A stretch of DNA of 64,000 nucleotides from Fibrobacter sp. UWB15. Lineage in GTDB: Bacteria > Fibrobacterota > Fibrobacteria > Fibrobacterales > Fibrobacteraceae. Shown here one piece after another: positions 36,503 through 45,234 of this stretch. Both the position numbers and the translations under genes were made by a program. A model generated the notes under the pieces. The model was not told the DNA's origin. It worked only from the letters and a program-made list of their open reading frames with translations, and made no database searches. The DNA lies in assembly GCF_900177705.1 (NCBI RefSeq), contig NZ_FXBA01000007.1:1-64000 (forward strand), read 5' to 3'. Each line of letters begins with the position of its first letter. Within the stretch, counting starts at the first letter, position 1.

Positions 36503-38827
36503 ATGGGATGGTTTAAAAGTTTGGGCATTGCCCTCGCTAGTTCTTGTGCAGTTTACGCTGTAACAGTTAACAATCCGATTATGTATGTCGATAGCCCGGA
36601 CCCTTCCATTGTCCGTGTTGACGACGCCTATTACATGGTGACGACGACCATGCATTTTGCCCCGGGCGTGCCCGTTTTCAAGAGCACGGATTTGGCCCAG
36701 TGGCGCACGGTGGGATATGCTTACCAGACACTCACCAACAATGACCAGCAAAATTTGAATGGCGGCAAGGACGCTTACGGTAAGGGTTCTTGGGCGTCGA
36801 GCATTCGGTACCACAAGGGATTTTTCTACGTGCTGACTCCGTCTTACACGACGGGGAAGACTCATTTGTACAAAACCGCCGATGTGGAAAGCGGCCAGTG
36901 GAGCGAAGTGCAGCTCCCGTTCTATCATGACCCCTCTTTGTTCTTCGATGACGACGGTACCGTGTGGGTGTTCTACGGCAGTGGCGACCAGATTAGCTAC
37001 GTGCAATTGAACGACGACGCTAGCGGCGTGAAGGCTGGCGGCAAGAGCGGTAAGGTTGGCGGCGTTAGCGTGAATCAGGTGACCGGCACCAGCAATTACT
37101 ATGTGCAGCAAGAAGGTTCGCACATGGAAAAGGTGAACGGCGAATATTACTTGTTCACGATTTCTTGGCCGGCTGGCAAGAGCCGTAGTGAAATTGTTTA
37201 CCGTTCCAAGAACTTGCTCTCTGGTTACAGCGGAAGGTACTTCCTTTCTGACAACGGCGTTGCGCAGGGTGGCATCTTTGATACTCCCGATGGCAAGTGG
37301 TATGCCCTCTTGTTCCGCGATTCCGGCCCGGTTGGCCGTATGTCGCACTTGGTTCCGATGGAATGGAAAGACGGCTGGCCCGTGCCCACGAGCGGCTCCA
37401 AGGCCCCCTCTACAATTGACTTGCCGGAATCTCCGCTGCCGGGCTACGGCATGGTGACTTCTGATGACTTTGAATCTAGCGAACTTGCTCTTGAATGGCA
37501 GTTCAACCATAACCCCGATAACAAGAACTGGAGCTTGTCTGCAAATCCGGGCTTCTACCGCATTACTACGAGCCGCACTGATAGTCGAGTGGTGAATGCG
37601 AAGAACACCTTGACCCAGCGCTCTTTTGGCCCCAAGTGCTCTGGCCGTACGCTTGTGGATGGCACCGGCATGAAGGATGGCGATATGGCTGGCCTCGTTG
37701 CCCTGCAAGATGACAAGGGCTTTGTGGCGCTCGCTAAAGATGGCGGTAGCTACAAGGTGGTGATGTACACCGGAAACAAGAATGGTGAAAGCCTGAAGGA
37801 TGGCAAGGCGATTTCGGGTTCCAAGGTTTACTTGCGTATCGATTTTGACTTGCCGATTGACCGCGGTACCGCATACTTCTATTACAGTACCGATGGCAAT
37901 ACCTGGACAAAGATTGGTAGCGACGTGAAGCTCAATTACGACCTCCACATGTTCGTGGGCGTCCGTTGGGGCCTCTTCAACTTTGCGACCAAGCAGGCCG
38001 GTGGTTACGCAGACTTTGATTGGTTCAAGGTCGGTACCGACGTGAACGATGAAATTTATCTCGATGGCGCTGGCTCTGAACCTGTTCCGCAGACTCCGTT
38101 CTGCGCTGCTGGTGAAAATTGCCCTGCCATTGCGCTCCCGGGCAAGATCGAAGCAGAAAACTTCGACGTTCCGGGCAAGGGTAAAGATGGCACCTCTTAC
38201 TACGATGGCGATTCCGAGAACCACGGCGATAGCGATTACCGCAAGGGCACGGGCGTTGACCTTTACAAGAAGGCAACTGGTGTCATTGTGGGCTACAACA
38301 GCGAAGGCGACTGGCTCGAATACACCGTGAACGTAAAGGATGCAGGTGATTACACCATGTTCGCGGCTGTTGCTGCGGCTGGCTCTACCTCGAGCTTCAA
38401 GCTCTCCTTGGATGGCAAGGACATTACCGAAGAAATCGCGGTGCCGGCAGCAAGCTCCGGCGAAGAGAATTACGACGATTACAACAAGGTGAAGGCCAAT
38501 GTAACGCTCCCTGCTGGCGAACATGTGCTCCGCTTTACGGTTACTGGCGCTTGGCTCGATATCGACTACTTCACGTTCGTGAAGGGCGCAAACGCTACGG
38601 ACCCGGAACCGATTGATCCGACGGGTATCGCAAATGCAGTGCGCTACGATGTGCAGGCCGAACAGGTTTACCGCGTGTATGGCCTGAACGGAAACTTTGT
38701 GGGCTCCGTGTTTGCGACAAGTGCAAGCGAGGCTCAGTCTAAGGTGCGCGCCATGGTTTCGGAAAAGGGCGTGTACCTGATTAGAGCGAAGAATGGGATG
38801 GTTCATCGCTTTACGGTAACGAAGTAG
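36503..38827 (+). CDS. GH43 with GH43-C2 domain and CBM6
   Basis: 774 residues from ATG 36503 (AAAGGAGT upstream); signal peptide 1-19. This GH43 is of the beta-xylosidase/arabinofuranosidase type (subfamily 12-like): base Asp in MYVDSPDPSIVR, modulator Asp in FYHDPSLFFDDDGTVW, acid Glu in QQEGSHMEKVNGEYYLF. After the propeller comes a concanavalin-like GH43_C2 domain (about 325-525; DDFESSELALEWQFNHNPDN ... GGYADFDWFKVG). CBM6 spans about 555-705 (LPGKIEAENFDVPGKGKDG ... GYNSEGDWLEYTV ... WLDIDYFTF), then the tail ending VHRFTVTK. Probably removes arabinose or xylose from xylan oligomers. It is followed after 22 bp by the CE1 gene with no promoter between, so the two form an operon. Confidence 0.9.
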   Translation: MGWFKSLGIALASSCAVYAVTVNNPIMYVDSPDPSIVRVDDAYYMVTTTMHFAPGVPVFKSTDLAQWRTVGYAYQTLTNNDQQNLNGGKDAYGKGSWASSIRYHKGFFYVLTPSYTTGKTHLYKTADVESGQWSEVQLPFYHDPSLFFDDDGTVWVFYGSGDQISYVQLNDDASGVKAGGKSGKVGGVSVNQVTGTSNYYVQQEGSHMEKVNGEYYLFTISWPAGKSRSEIVYRSKNLLSGYSGRYFLSDNGVAQGGIFDTPDGKWYALLFRDSGPVGRMSHLVPMEWKDGWPVPTSGSKAPSTIDLPESPLPGYGMVTSDDFESSELALEWQFNHNPDNKNWSLSANPGFYRITTSRTDSRVVNAKNTLTQRSFGPKCSGRTLVDGTGMKDGDMAGLVALQDDKGFVALAKDGGSYKVVMYTGNKNGESLKDGKAISGSKVYLRIDFDLPIDRGTAYFYYSTDGNTWTKIGSDVKLNYDLHMFVGVRWGLFNFATKQAGGYADFDWFKVGTDVNDEIYLDGAGSEPVPQTPFCAAGENCPAIALPGKIEAENFDVPGKGKDGTSYYDGDSENHGDSDYRKGTGVDLYKKATGVIVGYNSEGDWLEYTVNVKDAGDYTMFAAVAAAGSTSSFKLSLDGKDITEEIAVPAASSGEENYDDYNKVKANVTLPAGEHVLRFTVTGAWLDIDYFTFVKGANATDPEPIDPTGIANAVRYDVQAEQVYRVYGLNGNFVGSVFATSASEAQSKVRAMVSEKGVYLIRAKNGMVHRFTVTK

Positions 38828-38849
38828 CCACAAATTTAAGGAGCGAAGG

Positions 38850-40349
38850 ATGTTTGGTATGAAAAATTTGGGCAAGGTGGTGCTTGCCTTTGCAAGTGTT
38901 GCGCTGCTTACGGGTCATGCTGTTGCTGACAACATCACAGTTGACGGAAAATCCCGCAGCATGCTCGTGTATGCTCCGTCGGGAATCGAAAAGAATCGCC
39001 CGCTCATCATTCAGATGCACGGCATGAACCAAGATGCCCCCTACCAGAAGAATGCGGCGAAGTGGGAATCCATTGCCGATACCGCGCGCTTTGTGGTGGT
39101 GTTCCCCAACGGCGAAAATAAGGCCTGGGACATCGGTGGCAATAAAGACATCAATTTTATCAAGGCCATCATCAACGAGATGTATAGCAAGTACGGTATC
39201 GACAAGAACCGCGTGTACGTTTCAGGCTTCTCGATGGGCGGCATGATGAGCTACCATGTGGCAAACAAGATGGGCGACCAGATTGCGGCCATTGCTCCTG
39301 TTTCGGGCGGGGGTGGAGTGAATTCGCCCAAGCGCGCCATGCCGATTATGCATACGCACGGTACCACCGACGACGTGGTGAATTATAACAGCACCGTGAA
39401 TACCCTGAAGGGCTGGGTTAATGCGCAAAAATGCTCCAGCAATTCGCAGAAGATCAAGCCGTATCCGTCGACCAAGCCGGGCTCTGCCGCATCGCTCGAA
39501 ATTTGGAGCGGTTGCACCGATGGCGTCGAAGTGCGCCTGCTGACCATTGACGGCAAGGGCCACTGGTATTCCATGGACGAAGCCGTGAGCGTGAACACGA
39601 GCGTGGAAATCTGGAATTTTGTGAAGAACTATTCGCTGGACGGTTCGAACATTACGCCGCCGACCCCTGCGATTGTCGTGCCCACGAACCGCGAAGAAGT
39701 CTTTAACGGAGGCTTTGATTCGAGCGCCGTGGCTTGGGACTTGCAGACGCATGGCGACGCTCAGGCCACCGGCGATGCAAAAGATGGCAAGTACAAGCTC
39801 GATATTTCGGCAATCGGCACACAGAATTATCAGGTGCAGCTGATCCAGCACGACTTGCGCCTTGTAAAGGACCAGTGGTACGAAATCAGTTTTGATGCCA
39901 GTGCAAGTGCTGCCCGTACGCTCGAAGTCAACGTGGAGCAGCATAATGACCCGTGGGCGAGCTACCTCAAGGAAAAGCAGAATTTTGAAATTGGAACAGA
40001 TGTAAAGAACTTCAAGTTCAATTTCCAGATGACAGCCGCAACGGATACCAACAGCCGCTTGAGTTTTAACGCAGGCGCTGCGACAGGTACGCTCACCTTG
40101 GATAATGTCGTACTTAAAAAGATCAATGCCCCGACGGATCCGGAATTGACTGGCATTGCACCGAAAATGGGCTCGGTTGTCGCTGCTACCGCCGAATATG
40201 CGGTATATAGCCTCTCCGGCAAACGCCTGGGAACGGTGAAAATTCGCCATGCGACGGAAACGGAGACACTGTTGAAGGCCAAATTCGGGAAGGGCGTCTA
40301 CATGCTCCGCAGCGAGAACGGCAAAAAGACCTTGTTCCATGTTAAATAA
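38850..40349 (+). CDS. CE1-type feruloyl/acetyl esterase with CBM4/9-like domain
   Basis: 499 residues from ATG 38850 (AAGGAG upstream); signal peptide ends near AVA-DNI. The esterase is of the LpqC/feruloyl-esterase (CE1, alpha/beta hydrolase) type: RPLIIQMHGMNQD oxyanion region, nucleophile S128 in VSGFSMGGMM, Asp probably in THGTTDDVV, His in DGKGHWYSMD. The C-terminal part (about 280-430; EVFNGGFDSSAVAWDLQTHG ... LTLDNVVLKK) is a CBM4/9-like sandwich. This is the only CAZyme in its block without CBM6. A tail ends in KTLFHVK. It probably cleaves ferulate or acetate from arabinoxylan. It is co-transcribed with the GH43 gene upstream. Confidence 0.82.
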   Translation: MFGMKNLGKVVLAFASVALLTGHAVADNITVDGKSRSMLVYAPSGIEKNRPLIIQMHGMNQDAPYQKNAAKWESIADTARFVVVFPNGENKAWDIGGNKDINFIKAIINEMYSKYGIDKNRVYVSGFSMGGMMSYHVANKMGDQIAAIAPVSGGGGVNSPKRAMPIMHTHGTTDDVVNYNSTVNTLKGWVNAQKCSSNSQKIKPYPSTKPGSAASLEIWSGCTDGVEVRLLTIDGKGHWYSMDEAVSVNTSVEIWNFVKNYSLDGSNITPPTPAIVVPTNREEVFNGGFDSSAVAWDLQTHGDAQATGDAKDGKYKLDISAIGTQNYQVQLIQHDLRLVKDQWYEISFDASASAARTLEVNVEQHNDPWASYLKEKQNFEIGTDVKNFKFNFQMTAATDTNSRLSFNAGAATGTLTLDNVVLKKINAPTDPELTGIAPKMGSVVAATAEYAVYSLSGKRLGTVKIRHATETETLLKAKFGKGVYMLRSENGKKTLFHVK

Positions 40350-40411
40350 AAACGGTCGCTTTTATCGGTAAAAATTGCTGAAATTCGCTTAAATTCAGAA
40401 ATAATATGACA

Positions 40412-40447
40412 AACGGCATTGACAAATAGTCAACGCCGTTTTGCTTT
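40412..40447 (+). terminator. Terminator hairpin containing the operator
   Basis: AACGGC-A-TTGAC pairs with GTCAA-C-GCCGTT, followed by TTGCTTTT. Here the regulatory palindrome is embedded in the terminator stem of the CE1 gene. Confidence 0.7.
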
Positions 40448-40483
40448 TCTGGGTGAGTTTTCCCTTTTTTTGGGAATATTTTT
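40419..40483 (+). promoter_or_regulatory. Bipartite CAZyme promoter, GH27 copy
   Basis: TTGACAAATAGTCAA (40419-40433) and a variant element GAATATTTTT at 40474-40483; distance 48 bp. It overlaps the terminator of the CE1 gene. Confidence 0.65.
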
Positions 40484-40514
40484 AAGGTGTAAATATCATC
40501 ATGGAGTGATGAAG

Positions 40515-42338
40515 ATGTTTGGCTTAAAAAAATACTCGTTCGGCGGGGCTATCGCCCTTGCCTTCTGTGGTTTGGCTTCTCAGGCCTTTGCGCATCCTGA
40601 CAGCCTGGTGCTTACGCCCCCGCTGGGGTGGAACAGCTGGAACGTGTTCCACGAAAACATCAACGAAAAGCAGATTCAGGAAATCGCCGACGCGATGGTG
40701 TCTTCTGGCTTGAAGGACGCGGGCTATATTTACCTGAACCTCGACGACAACTGGATGGATACCAAGCGCGATGCCCAGGGTAACCTCCAGAATAATCCAA
40801 AAACCTTCCCGAGCGGCATGAAGGCCATTGCCGATTACGTACATGCGAAGGGCCTTAAGTTCGGCCTTTACGGCGACCGCGGCAAACGTACTTGCCACCA
40901 TTACAACAGCAAATGGGATAGCCAGAGCGGTTCCAACGGTCACGAAGAACAGGATGCCAAGAAACTCGCCGAATGGGGCGTTGACTACTGGAAGTACGAC
41001 AACTGCGATTCTGACCCGAATACCCAGGAAAAAGATTACACCGCCATGTCCAAGGCCCTCCGCAATTCCGGACGCGACATCGTGTTCAGCATTTGCATGT
41101 GGGAATACAAGGAGTGGATGCCAAAAATTGCGAACCTCTGGCGTACCACTTTCGATATCGGTCCTGAATGGATTTCGACTTCTTGGTATCGCGGCGTCTA
41201 CGAAATTATCGATGCCAACAACAAGTACTGGCAGATTGCAAAACCCGGCCACTGGAATGACCCGGACATGCTCGAAGTGGGCAACAGGGGCCTCTCTTAC
41301 GAAGAACAGCGCTCCCAGATGACGATGTGGTCTATTATGGCGGCTCCCATCATGATCAGTTCCGACGTGCGCAACATGAGCAACGAAACCAAGGAACTCT
41401 ACCTGAACAAGGACATGATTGCCATCAACCAGGATTCTTTGGGCGTTCAGGGCCACCGCATCTCTGACAAGCAAGGCAAGCAGGTCTGGACCAAACCCTT
41501 GAAGAATGGCGACCTTGCCGTGGCCCTCCTCAACAACAACAACTCTACTCAGACTGTGGAATGCAACTTTGCAGACATTGGCGTAGAAGGCGAAGTGGAA
41601 GTTCGCGATGCCTGGAAAAAGAAGGATCTGGGCCCGCTTTCGCACGTTTCTATCGAACTTCCGGCTCACGGCTCGGCTCTTCTCCGCTTGGTTTTAAAGC
41701 CGGTTCCGCGCGCCCCGTTCAAGGGCGAAGCTCTCGCTATTCCGGGTAAAATCGAAGTGGAAGATTTCGACATTAACGGCGTGGGCCAGGGCAATACCAC
41801 CTATAACGAAAGCGATACCGAAAACCATGGCGATTCTGACTACCGCCCGGGTACAGGCGTGGATCTTTACAAGAAGGCGTCTGGCATCATTGTCGGTTAC
41901 AACCAGGCGGGCGAATGGCTTGAATACACCGTGAAGGTGGCAAAGACCGGGACTTACGCCATGAACGCCTCCGTTGCCTCTGCCAACAGTACGTCAAGCT
42001 TTAAGCTTTCGATGGACGGCAAGGATATTACCGAAGAAATCGCTGTGCCTGCTGCCACCGAGGGCGAAGACAACTACGACGAATACAATACGGTCGAAGC
42101 CAAGGTTAGCCTGACCGAAGGCGAACACATTCTCCGCTTTACGGTTACTGGCGACTGGATGGATATCGACTGGATCAAGTTCTGTGAAGGCGAAACCTGC
42201 AATACCACGGGCTTGCACAAGTCAATTCCCGCGGCAGTACGCAACACCAATTCTCCGCGACTCCTCAAGAAGGGCAATGCCATGTTCATCGAAAAGAACG
42301 GCAAGCGCTTTGACCTGACGGGTCACCGTATCAAGTAA
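40515..42338 (+). CDS. GH27 alpha-galactosidase-like enzyme with CBM6
   Basis: 607 residues from ATG 40515, 8 bp after GGAG; an ATG two codons earlier is too close to that site. The signal peptide ends SQAFA-HPD. The GH27 barrel (about 30-300) starts TPPLGWNSWN, has the DD pair in LNLDDNW, nucleophile D162 in VDYWKYDNCDS, acid/base probably D214 in WRTTFDI, and a conserved HWNDPDML. The domain after 300 is the usual beta-sandwich. CBM6 spans about 400-560 (IPGKIEVEDFDINGVGQG ... GYNQAGEWLEYTV ... WMDIDWIKF). The end KNGKRFDLTGHRIK is nearly identical to that of the GH5 enzyme. It likely removes alpha-galactose (or beta-L-arabinopyranose, a known alternative in GH27). Confidence 0.9.
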   Translation: MFGLKKYSFGGAIALAFCGLASQAFAHPDSLVLTPPLGWNSWNVFHENINEKQIQEIADAMVSSGLKDAGYIYLNLDDNWMDTKRDAQGNLQNNPKTFPSGMKAIADYVHAKGLKFGLYGDRGKRTCHHYNSKWDSQSGSNGHEEQDAKKLAEWGVDYWKYDNCDSDPNTQEKDYTAMSKALRNSGRDIVFSICMWEYKEWMPKIANLWRTTFDIGPEWISTSWYRGVYEIIDANNKYWQIAKPGHWNDPDMLEVGNRGLSYEEQRSQMTMWSIMAAPIMISSDVRNMSNETKELYLNKDMIAINQDSLGVQGHRISDKQGKQVWTKPLKNGDLAVALLNNNNSTQTVECNFADIGVEGEVEVRDAWKKKDLGPLSHVSIELPAHGSALLRLVLKPVPRAPFKGEALAIPGKIEVEDFDINGVGQGNTTYNESDTENHGDSDYRPGTGVDLYKKASGIIVGYNQAGEWLEYTVKVAKTGTYAMNASVASANSTSSFKLSMDGKDITEEIAVPAATEGEDNYDEYNTVEAKVSLTEGEHILRFTVTGDWMDIDWIKFCEGETCNTTGLHKSIPAAVRNTNSPRLLKKGNAMFIEKNGKRFDLTGHRIK

Positions 42339-42361
42339 TTTTACATCATAATCACTCCTTG

Positions 42362-42389
42362 GCCCGCCAATCCTGGCGGGCATTTTATT
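42362..42389 (+). terminator. Intrinsic terminator after GH27
   Basis: GCCCGCC-AATCCT-GGCGGGC followed by ATTTTATT, just before pyrH. Confidence 0.85.
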
Positions 42390-42401
42390 ACATTTTTCAC
42401 T

Positions 42402-43106
42402 ATGAAATTCAAACGCATTCTTCTCAAGCTCAGTGGCGAAGCCCTCGCAGGCGAAAAGGGCCACGGCATCGATAATACTATCCTCTCCGACATGGCTTCG
42501 GAAATTGCATCCATCGTTAAGCAGGGCGTTCAAGTGGCTCTCGTGATTGGTGGCGGTAACCTCGTCCGCGGTATTTCCGCTTCTGCAGGTGGCATGAACC
42601 GTGCGCAAGGCGACGCCATGGGTATGCTCGGCACGGTCATGAATGGCCTCGCCATGCAAGATGCTTTGGACAAACAGGGTATCGATTCTGTGGTGATGTC
42701 CGCTATCCGCATGGAACCGGTTTGCGAATTCTTCGACCGCCGCAAGGCTCTCAAGCTTTTGTCTGCCGGCTCCGTCGTGATTTTCTCGGCCGGTACGGGT
42801 AACCCCTTCTTTACCACGGACAGCTGTGCCGCTCTCCGCGCTATCGAAAGCGAATGCGACGTGATTATGAAGGCCACCAAGGTCGATGGCATCTACACCG
42901 CAGACCCGGTCAAGGACCCGACGGCAACTCGCTTCGATGATATCAGCTACAAGGAAGTGATCTCCCGCGGTCTCAAGGTCATGGACACCGCAGCCGTTGC
43001 ACTTTGTATGGAAAACAACATGCCCATCTTCGTTTTCAAGATGGAAAAGGGCAACCTGACCCGCGCCGCCATCGAAGGTGACCTTGGTACGCTAGTGCAC
43101 TGCTAA
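42402..43106 (+). CDS. pyrH: Uridylate kinase
   Basis: 234 residues, normal for bacterial UMP kinase. Conserved segments are [13 protein letters not shown] at the N-terminus, [25 protein letters not shown], and [23 protein letters not shown] in the middle. [17 protein letters not shown] ends the nucleotide-binding part. It phosphorylates UMP to UDP with ATP in the cytoplasm. It is an isolated housekeeping gene at the end of the CAZyme block, with its own terminator reaching into the convergent fic gene. Confidence 0.97.
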   Translation: MKFKRILLKLSGEALAGEKGHGIDNTILSDMASEIASIVKQGVQVALVIGGGNLVRGISASAGGMNRAQGDAMGMLGTVMNGLAMQDALDKQGIDSVVMSAIRMEPVCEFFDRRKALKLLSAGSVVIFSAGTGNPFFTTDSCAALRAIESECDVIMKATKVDGIYTADPVKDPTATRFDDISYKEVISRGLKVMDTAAVALCMENNMPIFVFKMEKGNLTRAAIEGDLGTLVHC

Positions 43107-43107
43107 T

Positions 43108-44115
43108 TTAAATCAAGCTGTATTTCTGGCTTCGTCCGCCCTTGTTTTCAGGGCGGACGATTTCTTTTTGAATCAAGTCCTGGATGTCGCGGAGTGCGGA
43201 ATCGTGGCTGGTGCCGGTGAAGGCGGCGACTTCTTTCACCGAGAATACGGCCGGCAATTCTCCGTTCCAGACAGCTTCGACAATCTTCCTTTCGCGCCCA
43301 CTCAAGTCTGCTTGATGGTTCTTTTGCAGGAACTGCATTTTCTTGAGTGCACCCGTGATTTCGCGCTTGCATTCTTCGATGGATTTTTGCATGGCGTCAA
43401 GGAACCATAAAATCCATTCCGTCAAGTCGCCGTTGCCGGCCTGCGCCTTGAATAAAGTCTCAATGTATTTTTCGCGGTTTTTTAAAATTTGTTCGTTCAG
43501 CGCATACTGGCAGCGAGTCGTGTCTTCGCTGCGGGCGAGTAGCATGGCGGCGAGCGCGCGGGCAATGCGTCCGTTGCCGTCTTCGAACGGGCGAATCGTC
43601 AAAAACCAAAAGTGGGCAATCGCCGCTTTAATGGCGCCGTCTTGCGTCGAGTTTTCAAACCAGTCTATAAAACGCCCGATTTCGAGCGGAATGCGTTCCG
43701 GACTTACGCCTGTGAATGTGCCGGCGCCGCTTTCCTTGGTCCTGAAAGTTTTTACTTTGTTCTGACCGATAGCGGCGTGCCATGCGAAAAGCCTCTCTTC
43801 GGTCAGCGGGAGTTTGGCGTTTTGAATGGCGCCTACAAAGTTTCGTATGTCGTTCTTGGCGGAATTCTTCTTCAGGATTTCGTCTTCCAGCTTTTGCAGG
43901 TCCAGCGGATATCCGTCAAGATTGTAGTTGGCTGCAATGTCGCGGGCCAACATCTTGGTTTCGAAATCGGAATTGCATACCAAATCTGCCACTCCCACGA
44001 GAGCTCCTTCGAGTAGGCGGGTCTGCCCCAGGGCGTCAATGACGCTCTGCGCATTGTAGCGGAACTTGGTCCAGTCGGGGTACTGGTGTATGAACAGAGG
44101 CTTCGAGACGATCAT
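43108..44115 (-). CDS. Fic-domain protein (DUF4172 type) with catalytic His replaced by Arg
   Basis: 335 residues. The N-terminus (FIHQYPDWTKFRYN) is DUF4172. TRLLEG at 32-37 fits the class II Fic inhibitory motif (S/T)xxxE(G/N). The Fic core reads AHFWFLTIRPFEDGNGRIARAL, where the family has HPFxDGNGR. Residue 175 is Arg (codon CGC at 43591-43593 on the minus strand) in place of the catalytic His, which a single base change from CAC would explain. The GNGRxxR anion loop is intact. The C-terminal 80 residues contain a winged helix (VFSVKEVAAFTGTSHDSALRDIQDLIQ). AMPylation is expected to be lost or altered. It stands alone and is convergent with pyrH. Confidence 0.88.
   Translation of the reverse strand: MIVSKPLFIHQYPDWTKFRYNAQSVIDALGQTRLLEGALVGVADLVCNSDFETKMLARDIAANYNLDGYPLDLQKLEDEILKKNSAKNDIRNFVGAIQNAKLPLTEERLFAWHAAIGQNKVKTFRTKESGAGTFTGVSPERIPLEIGRFIDWFENSTQDGAIKAAIAHFWFLTIRPFEDGNGRIARALAAMLLARSEDTTRCQYALNEQILKNREKYIETLFKAQAGNGDLTEWILWFLDAMQKSIEECKREITGALKKMQFLQKNHQADLSGRERKIVEAVWNGELPAVFSVKEVAAFTGTSHDSALRDIQDLIQKEIVRPENKGGRSQKYSLI
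43134..43168 (+). terminator. pyrH terminator inside fic 3' coding end
   Basis: GTCCGCCC and GGGCGGAC (43134-43158) form an 8-bp GC-rich stem, followed by TTTCTTTTT on the plus strand. It overlaps the last 17 codons of fic. Confidence 0.75.
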
Positions 44116-44166
44116 TTAACGCAAAATATACGTAGATAAGCAGAAAATGCAAGCCCCAAAGGCCTT

Positions 44167-44181
44167 ATTCTAACTTGGAAT
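44167..44181. promoter_or_regulatory. ATTCTAACTTGGAAT palindrome, first copy
   Basis: 15-bp near-palindrome in the divergent gap between fic and prmA. A second copy lies at 53436-53450. In both loci it is flanked by CTTATTC on one side and followed 7-8 bp later by a TTATA-type sequence, then a strong hairpin. Confidence 0.5.
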
Positions 44182-44199
44182 ACGAAATTATAAAAAAAG

Positions 44200-44229
44200 T
44201 TTACTTTTCGGAAAGAAACTGTTTATATT
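44200..44229 (+). promoter_or_regulatory. Candidate promoter of hairpin RNA
   Basis: TTTACT (44200-44205), an 18-bp spacer, then TATATT (44224-44229), leading into the two-hairpin region that ends in a terminator. Confidence 0.4.
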
Positions 44230-44235
44230 TGTTTA

Positions 44236-44328
44236 CAAGATGGATGAAAGGGGCCAAGCGGTTTTAGGTGTTTGCGCTTGGTGAGAGGCTCGGTGACGGG
44301 GTTGGCGTACCGAGCCTCTCCTTTTTTT
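44236..44328 (+). ncRNA. Candidate small RNA or attenuated leader upstream of prmA
   Basis: Two hairpins follow a promoter-like sequence. Stem one is CCAAGCG/CGCTTGG (44254-44281). Stem two is a perfect 12-bp helix GAGAGGCTCGGT/ACCGAGCCTCTC (44283-44320) followed by seven T residues, a strong intrinsic terminator. No upstream plus-strand gene needs this terminator, because fic points the other way. It therefore ends either a free-standing RNA of about 90-130 nt or a leader that attenuates prmA, which starts 56 bp further on. I recognise no Rfam family. Confidence 0.5.
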
Positions 44329-44329
44329 A

Positions 44330-44349
44330 ATCCCCGCGAATGCGGGGAT
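44330..44349. repeat. Palindromic repeat ATCCCCGC-GAAT-GCGGGGAT
   Basis: Perfect 8-bp stem with a 4-base loop. A near-identical element is at 53335-53353 (ATCCCCGC-GTTC-GCGGGGA). Both lie in divergent intergenic gaps next to a hairpin RNA candidate. It probably belongs to a dispersed REP-like family. Confidence 0.65.
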
Positions 44350-44383
44350 CGGCTCATGTTTTTTGAATTTCTATTATTGGGCT

Positions 44384-45226
44384 ATGCAAAAAATTGATAC
44401 CTGGTACAAGGCCGAGGGCTATTGCCCTGCCGAAGAATTTGAACTCGCAAGCTACCTGCTTTTTGAAGCGGGTGTGGCAACTCTCGAAGAATTAGATCCC
44501 AAGGCCGAAGGCCGCACGGATTTTTGCTTTTACACTGGCGACAAGGCCGAACGCGACCGCATCGTAAACGAATTCCCGCAGTATCATTTTTCCATCAGCG
44601 AAGAACCCGCGAAGGATTGGGACAAGTGGTGGCGCGACCGTGCGCAGCCGGTGTCCGTGTCCCCGCATTTGTGGGTGCGTCCGCCTTGGGTTGAATTTAC
44701 TCCCGAAGACCCGAAGGCAGTGGTGCTTGAACTTGAAGCCAAGACTGCTTTCGGTACTGGCGAACACGATACCACCAGCAGCTGCGCGACTTTGATGGAA
44801 TCGATTGATTTTAATGGCAAGACTGTGCTTGATATCGGAACGGGTACGGGCATTTTGGCTATGTATGCCCGCCGCATGGGCGCAAAACTTGCCGTGGGTA
44901 CTGAAATCGATCCGCTCACGATTCCTTGCATTGCCGAAAACTTCGAACGTAACGGTTTCAAGGAAAGCGACTGTATTCTCGGTTTCCTGGATGCTTTTAA
45001 AGATGGCTGCAAGTTCGACGTCATTCTATGTAACATGATCCGCAGCGAACTCTGGCCGCTCCGCGACGATATCGAAGACTTGCTCGCTGATGGTGGCGAA
45101 CTCATTATTTCGGGACAGCTCCTGACCGAAAAGGATTATATCCTCAAGTGGTTCGAAGAAGCCGGCTTCAAGGTGAAAGTTGAACGCGAAAGTGGCGAAT
45201 GGTGGAGTGTGCTCGCACACTCCTAA
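44384..45226 (+). CDS. prmA: Ribosomal protein L11 methyltransferase
   Basis: 280 residues from ATG 44384 (MQKIDTWYKAEGY); an in-frame TTG 21 bp upstream is less likely. The AdoMet-binding core has TAFGTGEHDTTSSC, KTVLDIGTGTGILAMYA and ILCNMIRSEL. The first is the PrmA-specific GTGxHxTT motif; the last sits where the family usually has an N-I-L type active-site motif. It trimethylates ribosomal protein L11. The closing EWWSVLAH is usual for the family. Confidence 0.9.
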   Translation: MQKIDTWYKAEGYCPAEEFELASYLLFEAGVATLEELDPKAEGRTDFCFYTGDKAERDRIVNEFPQYHFSISEEPAKDWDKWWRDRAQPVSVSPHLWVRPPWVEFTPEDPKAVVLELEAKTAFGTGEHDTTSSCATLMESIDFNGKTVLDIGTGTGILAMYARRMGAKLAVGTEIDPLTIPCIAENFERNGFKESDCILGFLDAFKDGCKFDVILCNMIRSELWPLRDDIEDLLADGGELIISGQLLTEKDYILKWFEEAGFKVKVERESGEWWSVLAHS

Positions 45227-45234
45227 CCATATTC

